DNA of 11,907 nt from UBA2040 sp041751955. Its GTDB lineage: Bacteria > Bacteroidota > Bacteroidia > Flavobacteriales_D > Crocinitomicaceae. The stretch is taken from positions 1 through 11,907 of the forward strand of contig JBGSIB010000038.1 in the NCBI GenBank assembly GCA_041751955.1. Reading direction: 5' to 3'. The position numbers and the translations under genes are program-made. Shown piece after piece: positions 1 through 6,035 of this stretch (positions within the stretch are counted from its first letter, which is position 1; the number at the start of each line of letters is the position of its first letter). Under the pieces are notes generated by a model. That model searched no databases, was not told where the DNA came from, and saw only the letters and a list, made by a program, of their open reading frames with translations.

Positions 1-62
1 GATTATTATGGGAATATTATCAAATCTAAGTATCTTGGTCAACAAAAATAAAAACAAGCGTA
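1..62 (+). other. Leader of the first response regulator; possible tail of an upstream gene
   Basis: All three forward frames are open at the left edge. Frame 1 stops at 49-51 (C-terminal residues would be KYLGQQK), frame 2 stops at 68-70 just inside the next gene, and frame 3 stops at 27-29. Any of them could be the last codons of a gene cut by the window edge, and a co-transcribed upstream gene is plausible because the regulator begins within 12-34 bases of these stops. I cannot choose a frame from so few codons. No clear TAnnTTTG promoter element and no Shine-Dalgarno sequence is visible before the ATG at 63. Confidence 0.3.
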
Positions 63-737
63 ATGTCTAAAACCATACTTATCGTTGATGATGAAGAGGA
101 TATAAGAACTATTCTTGAGTACAATTTGAAAAAAGAAGGTTATAAAACTTATTTAGCAAAAAACGGTTTAGAAGCACTGGAATCAGCCAATCATAATACT
201 CCTGATCTCATTCTTTTGGATGTGATGATGCCAGAAATGGATGGAATGGAGGTTTGTGAAATAATGAGAAAGAATGCCCAATTCAACAATACGTTGATTT
301 GTTTTTTGACTGCTAGAAACGAGGATTACAGTCAAGTAGCTGGGCTTGAAGTTGGTGCAGATGATTACATTTCTAAACCCATTAAAATAAGAATTCTTGT
401 TTCTAAAATCAAAGCTATGCTTAGAAGGTCAGAAACAGCTATAACGAACGATTTTATATCTGACCTACAAATTCACAGAGACAAATACTTGGTTGTCAAA
501 AACGGAGAACAAATACATTTACCCAAAAAAGAATTCGATTTATTATCCTTGTTGATGTCGAATCCGAATAGCGTATTTACACGGGAGATTATTATGGAAA
601 AAGTTTGGGGTAATGATATTGTGGTTGGTGATAGGACGATTGACGTTCACATTCGCAAACTCCGACTAAAGTTAGGCGATGAGTACATTAAAACCATCAA
701 AGGTGTCGGTTATAAGTTTTTACCTGAATCTGAATAA
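63..737 (+). CDS. PhoB/OmpR-family response regulator (first copy)
   Basis: A 224-residue two-component transcription factor of the usual length. The receiver domain covers about residues 3-120: acidic pocket D9/D10, phospho-acceptor D53 in the LLD-MMP motif, switch T83, switch aromatic Y102 and K105 before P106. The winged-helix DNA-binding domain covers about 130-220. Its recognition helix is roughly R191-L204 (RTIDVHIRKLRLKL), which closely resembles the PhoB recognition helix. The C-terminal wing hairpin carries TIKGVGYKF. It is a close paralogue of the regulator at 5358-6035, with well over half the residues identical by eye, especially in the DNA-binding half. No kinase gene lies next to it within the window, so its partner is either upstream of the edge or elsewhere. 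The gene is followed at once by a strong terminator. Family assignment is sure; its target genes and signal are not. Confidence 0.95.
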   Translation: MSKTILIVDDEEDIRTILEYNLKKEGYKTYLAKNGLEALESANHNTPDLILLDVMMPEMDGMEVCEIMRKNAQFNNTLICFLTARNEDYSQVAGLEVGADDYISKPIKIRILVSKIKAMLRRSETAITNDFISDLQIHRDKYLVVKNGEQIHLPKKEFDLLSLLMSNPNSVFTREIIMEKVWGNDIVVGDRTIDVHIRKLRLKLGDEYIKTIKGVGYKFLPESE

Positions 738-750
738 AAAATAAAGCACA

Positions 751-784
751 AAAAAATCCCGACCAAACTGGCCGGGATTTTTTT
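751..784. terminator. Bidirectional rho-independent terminator
   Basis: A near-perfect inverted repeat: 751-764 pairs with 770-784 around the loop AAACT, with one A.C mismatch at 762/772 in the stem. The GC core (CCCG/CGGG) is flanked by an A-run on the left and a T-run on the right. It therefore gives a hairpin plus U-tract when read from either strand. It sits between the convergent 3' ends of the response regulator (stop at 737) and the beta-helix lipoprotein (stop at 799), so one hairpin can end both transcripts. Confidence 0.93.
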
Positions 785-798
785 ATCCTTATTTCTTC

Positions 799-2121
799 TT
801 AGAACAAGTTTTTGATAGAAGTAAAAGTCCATCCAAAAACTGTAACATCTGCACCTGTCGCTGTGGCAGAAACTACTGCTGCAGTTGCTGCTGTTTGATC
901 AGATGGGAAAACTGTACAAGCAACTGGAGGTGTAGCACCGTCAGTAGATGTTGTGTAAACTTCTATTCCTGAAATTGTTGATCCAGAGAAAGTCAATTTT
1001 GGAGAAGCTGCAATCAAGTTGCTGCATGCATCTGTTTTCACAGTTGAACAAGCATTTTGGTAACTAGCTCTAACTTTGATTAATCCATTTGTGTAACCAG
1101 AAGTCAACAAATTCGTAACCGTACCCTGCGCTTTGTCTTTGAAATCACCTGGTCGTGCACCACCATCTTTAGAGTAAACTTTTCCATTAACTAAAGAAAA
1201 AGTTCCTGTTGTGTAGGTTGTACCTTCTGTTCCGTCTATTTCCAAACCTTTATCTGATTCAACATCTTGAATAACAACATAATTTGTAACTGTACCAGAG
1301 TAATTTTGGTCGATATCAATACCGTCATCACCCGTGTAAGCTACCAATATATTTGTTGCAGAAACTGTACCTCCAAAAAATTCAACACCATCATCTACGT
1401 TTGCAAGGATTTCAATATTATTGATTGAAGTTCCACTACCAACACCACCTAAAGTTAACCCATTGATTTCGTTACCAGCACCAATTAAAGCACCACCGTG
1501 ACGAATAGAAACATAGTTCAAAACACCAGAGTTATCAGCTGGGTCGTTACCACCAAAAGCACCATATGATTCTGATGCAGGAATTCCTTCTATCTGAGAC
1601 AAAACATCACCATCAGCAGCTGAAATAGGTGCATTACCCAATATAAGCAATCCTCCCCATTTACCTTTATCAGCTTTGGTTAAGTTTGAACCAGTTGTTT
1701 GACCGATTTCTATATTATCCAAAACAGAAGTAAAAATAATTGGACTAGCTGCTGTTCCATTTGCATTAATTTTTGCTCCTTTAGGAATAATCAACGCAGA
1801 AGCCAAAGTTCCTGTTCCTTCTTTTCCTTTGATAATTGTTCCAGCATTGATTTTCAAAGTAACACCAGCATTCACAACTACTTTTCCGTCCAAAACCCAA
1901 ATCTTGTCAGCCGTCAACGTTTTATCTGCAGTGATAAAACCAGAAAGCGTCTCTTGATTGACAACCGCTGCGTATTCACATGAACCGTCATCTTTTTTAG
2001 CCTCAGAGCTATAATTTGTAGCATCTGGATCTGTACAACCTTTTTTCTTACATGAAGTTGTAACACTTCCTACAGCAACAACTGCTGCAATTAACATTAA
2101 TTTTGCGACTTGTTTTTTCAT
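799..2121 (-). CDS. Secreted beta-helix lipoprotein of unknown function
   Basis: A 440-residue predicted lipoprotein. Residues 1-23 form a signal peptide ending in a lipobox-like TTS-C24. The residues after C24 are lysine-rich (KKKG) and lack the acidic stretch of known Bacteroidota surface-export signals, so the final leaflet is uncertain. Residues 28-50 carry the GCTDPDATNY...DDGSCEY motif typical of secreted Bacteroidota proteins; C29 and C48 could form a disulfide. From about residue 60 to 430 the chain is Gly/Asn/Thr/Val-rich with short repeating strands, including WGGLLILGNAPI (155-166), which fits a right-handed parallel beta-helix. Acidic turns recur at DDGVEFFGG (243-251), DDGIDID (265-271) and DKGLEIDGT (290-298). 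C358 and C366 may pair. I recall proteins of this type next to TonB-dependent receptors in related genomes, sometimes misnamed multidrug transporter; no transporter segments are present. It follows the receptor gene on the same strand but has its own likely promoter. I infer a partner role to the receptor. No SusD-like or T9SS C-terminal domain is visible. Confidence 0.85.
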   Translation of the reverse strand: MKKQVAKLMLIAAVVAVGSVTTSCKKKGCTDPDATNYSSEAKKDDGSCEYAAVVNQETLSGFITADKTLTADKIWVLDGKVVVNAGVTLKINAGTIIKGKEGTGTLASALIIPKGAKINANGTAASPIIFTSVLDNIEIGQTTGSNLTKADKGKWGGLLILGNAPISAADGDVLSQIEGIPASESYGAFGGNDPADNSGVLNYVSIRHGGALIGAGNEINGLTLGGVGSGTSINNIEILANVDDGVEFFGGTVSATNILVAYTGDDGIDIDQNYSGTVTNYVVIQDVESDKGLEIDGTEGTTYTTGTFSLVNGKVYSKDGGARPGDFKDKAQGTVTNLLTSGYTNGLIKVRASYQNACSTVKTDACSNLIAASPKLTFSGSTISGIEVYTTSTDGATPPVACTVFPSDQTAATAAVVSATATGADVTVFGWTFTSIKNLF

Positions 2122-2220
2122 TTTGTTTTCTTTTAATTTACTTGTGCAAAGATGGGCGTCTTACTTAACAAGGGTATTATATCGTTTTTAATAAATACTT
2201 ACTATTACGTTAAGTGCATG
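2122..2220. other. Receptor/lipoprotein intergenic region
   Basis: This 99-bp gap separates the receptor stop codon (2221) from the lipoprotein start (2121). It holds the -7 element above and no convincing terminator hairpin, so some read-through from the receptor gene is possible. On the minus strand, TTAACG (2208-2213), GTAAGT (2197-2202) and TTAAAA (2186-2191) fall at 11-bp steps, and TTAAGT starts 23 bp further on (2163-2168). They resemble degenerate copies of the operator upstream of the receptor, but the region is very AT-rich and the match is weak. Confidence 0.45.
2147..2154 (-). promoter_or_regulatory. -7 promoter element for the beta-helix lipoprotein gene
   Basis: The minus strand reads CATCTTTG followed by CA, one base off the Bacteroidota -7 consensus TAnnTTTG. 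The 9-base stretch TGCAAAGAT (plus strand, 2145-2153) also occurs at the receptor promoter, at nearly the same distance from the start codon (25 bases here, 23 there), which supports both. No TTG/TTTG -33 element is found at the usual 19-21 bp spacing, so the promoter may need an activator. Confidence 0.6.
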
Positions 2221-5139
2221 TTAAAATCTATACGTAATTCCTGTTGTAACTGTCATTCCTGGACGAACCGTATTGAACACTTGACTTTCTGCTTGGTAAG
2301 CAACAAAATACTGATTGCGAACCTGATTCAATAAATTTTGACCAGACAAACTCATGTTCCATTTGTCCTCTTTTCCAAAAGTTTTAGAAACCTTCAAATT
2401 TAAACTATGGAATGGTTGCTCATAAACATCTGGAATCAATCCAATTCCGACAACAGAAAGTCGTGGTCCTTGAACATTATAACTTACGTTACACGTCAAA
2501 CCTAAACTATCGTTCGAGAAATTTACGAAAGCATTAACTGAGTATGGTGACTGACCGAACATAGGGCGGTAACGATTAACTGTTTCATCACCTCTTTTGT
2601 TTGCCTCACGTATTTCTAATTCACTGACAATAACTTCGCCTTTATTGATAAGTACTTTTGTCATATCAATTCTTGAAACGATATAGTTGAAGTTGGCACC
2701 AACCGTGAAATTGATGTGGGATTGTGACTCTTTTTGGAAACCAATTGCTTTTCTAGCTTCTAACTCAATTCCAAATACTTCTGCTTCACCTGCATTTACT
2801 GGACTAACCTCGTTTGGTGCTTGCTCGTAAGTAGCTATTTCAATCGGATTGATTAATTTTTTGTAGAATGCACTCGCAGAAATTAATTCGGTTCTTCCGA
2901 AGAATTTTTCCCATCTCAAATCATAGTTGAATATTTTTGTTTGAACCAAATCAATATTACCGTTGAAGGTTCTATTTAAAATTGGATCATAAATTTGAGC
3001 AATCGATTTTTCACGGAAAGATGGGCGAGCCACTGTTTGTGAAAAGGCTGCTCGGATATTCGATTGATCATTTCTTGACTTGGCATTCTTGTTCATTTTG
3101 TAAACCAAATTCACCGCTGGTAAAATGTTCAAAGTATTCAACACATTTTCATTGTTATACTTAACTGTTCCAGAATTATTTTGACCCGTATAGAAGTTGT
3201 CAAATTTCTCCAAACGAGCTCCGTATGAAGCATTAAAATTCTTAGTGATTGGCATATCATTCATAATATATGCACCAGAGATAAATTGTCTACCCAAATA
3301 TTGGTTGGCCGGTTCTCTTTGTCCCTTAACATAAAGTCCACTATTGTTTTCAACAGTCCATAAATTTTCTTTTTGGAAATAAAAATTAGGATCTAAACTT
3401 GTATTGGTTGAGTTGTGCAATTCAAAGAAATAATCATAAACATTAAAATTTCTTTCTTTCGTCAAATTGAATACTCCAAACTCCAACTTTGACTTAACTG
3501 AATCATTCAGTGAAATCATATACGTGAAATTCAATTTAGTATTGATGCTCTTTTCATCTAAATCTCTGTAAATTCTTCTAATTTGAGAACCAACAGCTGG
3601 ATTAAGTTCGTAGGTAATAACAGATTCACCAGCGGAATTTACATTTGTTACTTCTTCTAATACTGTTGATCTTAAATCAGGATCTGAAATTTTTGACAAG
3701 GTTGGTGCAACTGTCCAATTTACCTTCCATTTCACAAAGGTATGACTTCCTTTAAAGTCCAAGTTCGTTACTTGACGTTGTGTATATTGCAAACCTTTTT
3801 TAATCAATACCCCTTGATTTCCTTCAATATTGTTCTCGCGAATATAACTAGCTGAATTTGTACCATTTTGTGTATGGAAAAATCCTAATGAGTACTTATG
3901 CTTCTTCTTGTACACGAAAGTTTGATTGAATAATCCTGTCCAAAGAACATCGTTTTGTGCCACAACACCACTTGAAACTCGAAAAGGCTCTAACTCAGTT
4001 TTGGCCACATTCTGACTTCTCAAATAGTTTCCAAAGCTCTCCATGTCGTTTAAAGAGTTTGTGTTTCGGTAGGTGAAAGAAGTCAAATATCCGTACGTCC
4101 AATTTTCTGATTTAAATGCGTCTCTTATATAATCACCGTAAGAGAATCCCAGCGTCAAATTCGGCAAGGCAACTTTGTTTTCATAAGCCATCTGTGGATT
4201 GAAGGAACTCGTTATTTTAGTTGTTCTTTCATCATTCAAGGACGGATCGTATGTCTTTTGAGTTGGTGAAATAGGCAAAGCTCTTGTTCCATCATCAAAA
4301 CCAAGAAAATCAAATTTACCACCTGTATATCCAATAAATTTATCATTAAATGTAGCTGCGGAATTATAACCCAAAGAAAGATTAATCTTCAATTCTTTTT
4401 GACTCGGGTAATCTCTCGTAATTACATCAACTAAACCTCCTGTAAAATCTCCTGAAAGGTTTGGTGAAAATGTTTTGTAAACAATAATATTATCAATTAA
4501 AGCAGTTGGGAAAATGTCCAATTGCACCGTATTTCTGTCTGGGTCTAGACCTGGAATTTCAACTCCGTTCAAAATGGTTTTCACATATCGATCTCCTAAA
4601 CCACGTACATAAACATATTTACCATCTTGTACCGAAACACCAGGAACTCTTTGAACAGCAGAGCTAGCATCGGAGTCACCTGTTTTTTGTATTTGCTCTC
4701 TCGACATACCATCAGAAGCTACAACTTCATCCTTTCTTCGGTTATCTTCACCTTGTTGTGTGTTGGGTGATTTTTTCTTCGTTCCGATCACTACAGTTGT
4801 AGCCGTCGTCATGGAGAAATCAAACATTTGAATATTTAACTCGGGATTATCACCTTCAACTAAATTAACGGTTAAGATAGTATCTCTCATGTCCGGTGCT
4901 CTTAACAATAAAAGATTCGATCCAGGTTTTCCTAAAATCACATATCGTCCATCAAAATCTGCATCTACACCTTTCAAAACAGTGCTATCAGGTTTAAGAA
5001 TCATAACCTTTGCAAACATTACTGATGTTTCAACATTATTAACGATAGTAAAAACCTTACCTTGCAATTTGGCTGTTTGCGCATTCACTGATGCAGACAA
5101 ACCCAAGAATAACAGTGTAATTAGATAAAAATTTCTCAT
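2221..5139 (-). CDS. TonB-dependent outer-membrane receptor
   Basis: An outer-membrane active-transport receptor of about 972 residues (numbers below count from the ATG at 5139). A signal peptide ends near VNAQ (residue 21). A carboxypeptidase-regulatory-like (Ig-fold) domain follows at about 24-110, then a possible TonB-box segment (TTVVIG, near 114-119), a plug domain at about 140-245 (PGVSVQDGKYVYVRG, later LSGDFTGGLVDV), and a 22-strand-type beta-barrel rich in alternating aromatics that ends in the C-terminal phenylalanine of Bam substrates (ITYRF). The frame stays open to a GTG at 5160, but that codon lies upstream of the likely transcription start set by the -7 box at 5163-5170, and the ATG gives a clean signal peptide, so I place the start at 5139. 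No SusD gene is adjacent; the downstream partner is a beta-helix lipoprotein. The upstream 11-bp repeats and the divergent PhoB-like system suggest induction by nutrient, perhaps phosphate, limitation. The substrate is unknown. Confidence 0.93.
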   Translation of the reverse strand: MRNFYLITLLFLGLSASVNAQTAKLQGKVFTIVNNVETSVMFAKVMILKPDSTVLKGVDADFDGRYVILGKPGSNLLLLRAPDMRDTILTVNLVEGDNPELNIQMFDFSMTTATTVVIGTKKKSPNTQQGEDNRRKDEVVASDGMSREQIQKTGDSDASSAVQRVPGVSVQDGKYVYVRGLGDRYVKTILNGVEIPGLDPDRNTVQLDIFPTALIDNIIVYKTFSPNLSGDFTGGLVDVITRDYPSQKELKINLSLGYNSAATFNDKFIGYTGGKFDFLGFDDGTRALPISPTQKTYDPSLNDERTTKITSSFNPQMAYENKVALPNLTLGFSYGDYIRDAFKSENWTYGYLTSFTYRNTNSLNDMESFGNYLRSQNVAKTELEPFRVSSGVVAQNDVLWTGLFNQTFVYKKKHKYSLGFFHTQNGTNSASYIRENNIEGNQGVLIKKGLQYTQRQVTNLDFKGSHTFVKWKVNWTVAPTLSKISDPDLRSTVLEEVTNVNSAGESVITYELNPAVGSQIRRIYRDLDEKSINTKLNFTYMISLNDSVKSKLEFGVFNLTKERNFNVYDYFFELHNSTNTSLDPNFYFQKENLWTVENNSGLYVKGQREPANQYLGRQFISGAYIMNDMPITKNFNASYGARLEKFDNFYTGQNNSGTVKYNNENVLNTLNILPAVNLVYKMNKNAKSRNDQSNIRAAFSQTVARPSFREKSIAQIYDPILNRTFNGNIDLVQTKIFNYDLRWEKFFGRTELISASAFYKKLINPIEIATYEQAPNEVSPVNAGEAEVFGIELEARKAIGFQKESQSHINFTVGANFNYIVSRIDMTKVLINKGEVIVSELEIREANKRGDETVNRYRPMFGQSPYSVNAFVNFSNDSLGLTCNVSYNVQGPRLSVVGIGLIPDVYEQPFHSLNLKVSKTFGKEDKWNMSLSGQNLLNQVRNQYFVAYQAESQVFNTVRPGMTVTTGITYRF

Positions 5140-5162
5140 TTTTTCATTTCTAAAATTCACTG

Positions 5163-5170
5163 CAAAGATA
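5163..5170 (-). promoter_or_regulatory. -7 promoter element for the TonB-dependent receptor gene
   Basis: The minus strand reads TATCTTTG, an exact match to the Bacteroidota TAnnTTTG -7 consensus, followed by CA. It ends 23 bases before the ATG at 5139. Transcription should start around 5153-5157, giving a very short leader and making the in-frame GTG at 5160 an unlikely start. I see no TTG/TTTG -33 element 19-21 bp upstream, a pattern expected of an activator-dependent promoter. Confidence 0.7.
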
Positions 5171-5202
5171 CTGCTGGATTTAGGGTTGCTATATTTTCGC
5201 GA

Positions 5203-5241
5203 TTTACCGTTTCGTTATCTTTTATTAACCTTCCCTTAACA
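5203..5241 (+). promoter_or_regulatory. Four-copy 11-bp direct-repeat operator, PhoB/PhoP-box-like
   Basis: Hexamers begin exactly every 11 bp: TTTACC (5203), GTTATC (5214), TTAACC (5225) and TTAACA (5236), each followed by a 5-bp spacer. The last two are the strongest, the second is weak. Hexamer and spacing match the arrangement known for the Bacillus PhoP box (TT-A/C/T-ACA repeated at about 11 bp), and the 11-bp period matches direct-repeat binding by PhoB/OmpR-family winged-helix dimers. The array lies in the divergent region between the receptor and the second PhoB-like regulator. Its near edge is about 48 bp from the predicted receptor transcription start, so it could activate that promoter, the regulator promoter, or both. 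Confidence 0.6.
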
Positions 5242-5260
5242 TGAAAAATTGAATTAGTAA

Positions 5261-5275
5261 CATAAGCATAAGCAT
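5261..5275 (+). repeat. Short tandem repeat CATAAG (2.5 copies)
   Basis: CATAAG-CATAAG-CAT is a perfect 6-bp tandem repeat between the operator-like array and the regulator promoter. It could be chance, a slippage-prone spacer that tunes distance, or part of a binding site. Nothing in the sequence decides between these. Confidence 0.5.
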
Positions 5276-5292
5276 TTCTTAAGGTGTCTGTT

Positions 5293-5317
5293 TGAAACCA
5301 AACGTACCTTTGTTTCA
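5293..5317 (+). promoter_or_regulatory. Promoter of the second regulator/kinase operon with flanking inverted repeat
   Basis: TACCTTTG at 5305-5312 is an exact TAnnTTTG -7 element, 45 bases before the ATG at 5358. No -33 TTG appears at normal spacing. The element lies inside an inverted repeat, TGAAAC (5293-5298) and GTTTCA (5312-5317), separated by 13 bp. A smaller overlapping dyad, GTTTG/CAAAC (5290-5294/5299-5303), sits just upstream. A protein bound to either dyad would cover the -7 region, so a repressor site is possible. This is inference from symmetry only. Confidence 0.5.
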
Positions 5318-5357
5318 CAGTACAATTGAATCAATATTTAAATTAATTTTTCAATAG

Positions 5358-6035
5358 ATGACATCAAAATCAATATTAATAATAGACGACGAAGAGGATA
5401 TCTTGGACTTTTTAGGTTATACTCTAAAAAATGAAGGATTTGAGGTTCTTACTGCACAAAACGGGCAAGAAGGATTGAAATTAGCTAAGGTGAAACAACC
5501 CGATATTATTTTACTCGACTTAATGATGCCTGTAATGGACGGTATTGAAACTTGTCAACTGCTTAGAGAAGATTTGTCTTTGAAAAATGTTCTTATCGTG
5601 TTTTTAACATCCAGAGCTGAAGACTATACCCAAGTGGCATGTTTGGAAGCTGGAGCGGACGATTTTATAACCAAACCAATTCGACCTAGGCTTTTAGTAG
5701 CAAAATTGTCCTCATTGTTGCGCAGAGAAGAAAGAGTTCAAGTACTTACGGCGGTTTCGGAAAATTCAATTGTAATCAATAGAGATAAATTCTTAGTTGA
5801 ATTTCTTGGAAACGAAATCTACTTACCAAAGAAAGAATTTGAACTTCTTGAATTGTTAGCAAAGAAACCAGGTAAAGTATTTTCAAGGGATCAAATTTTA
5901 TCCGCTGTTTGGGGCGACGAAACTATCGTTGGTGAACGCACGATAGATGTTCACATCCGAAAATTAAGAGAAAAGCTAGGAGATGAGTATATTCGCACTA
6001 TAAAAGGTGTTGGATATACATTTAACGAAAATTGA
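5358..6035 (+). CDS. PhoB/PhoP-like response regulator (second copy)
   Basis: A 225-residue OmpR/PhoB-family regulator. Receiver domain at about 4-121: D10/D11, phospho-acceptor D54 (LLD-LMMP), T84, F103 in place of the more usual Tyr, and K106. Winged-helix domain at about 135-222, with recognition helix R194-L207 (RTIDVHIRKLREKL) and wing TIKGVGYTF. It is co-transcribed with the kinase that follows (4-base TTGA overlap), so the two are almost certainly cognate. Its recognition helix differs from that of the regulator at 63-737 by one residue, so the two may read the same DNA sites. The kinase lacks a sensing domain outside the membrane, the helix is PhoB-like, and 11-bp repeats lie upstream; together these favour a phosphate-type regulator, but phoP/phoB identity is inferred rather than shown. 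Confidence 0.95.
   Translation: MTSKSILIIDDEEDILDFLGYTLKNEGFEVLTAQNGQEGLKLAKVKQPDIILLDLMMPVMDGIETCQLLREDLSLKNVLIVFLTSRAEDYTQVACLEAGADDFITKPIRPRLLVAKLSSLLRREERVQVLTAVSENSIVINRDKFLVEFLGNEIYLPKKEFELLELLAKKPGKVFSRDQILSAVWGDETIVGERTIDVHIRKLREKLGDEYIRTIKGVGYTFNEN

Noticed and set aside
1699..1983. Open frame opposite the beta-helix lipoprotein gene
   Set aside because: Antisense to a well-supported gene; Cys/Ser/Asn-rich translation with no domain pattern.
799..2121. SusD-like or T9SS-sorted identity for the lipoprotein
   Set aside because: No helical TPR-rich SusD pattern and no conserved T9SS C-terminal sorting domain; the chain is beta-helix throughout and ends in TFTSIKNLF.
4889..5128. 79-codon open frame opposite the N-terminus of the receptor
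   Set aside because: Lies wholly within the receptor signal peptide and first domain on the other strand; no independent support. The frames at 2152-2334 and 2982-3164 fail for the same reason.
5140..5160. GTG at 5158-5160 as the start of the TonB-dependent receptor
   Set aside because: It lies upstream of the transcription start predicted from the TATCTTTG element and would put charged residues before the signal peptide; the ATG at 5139 fits both.
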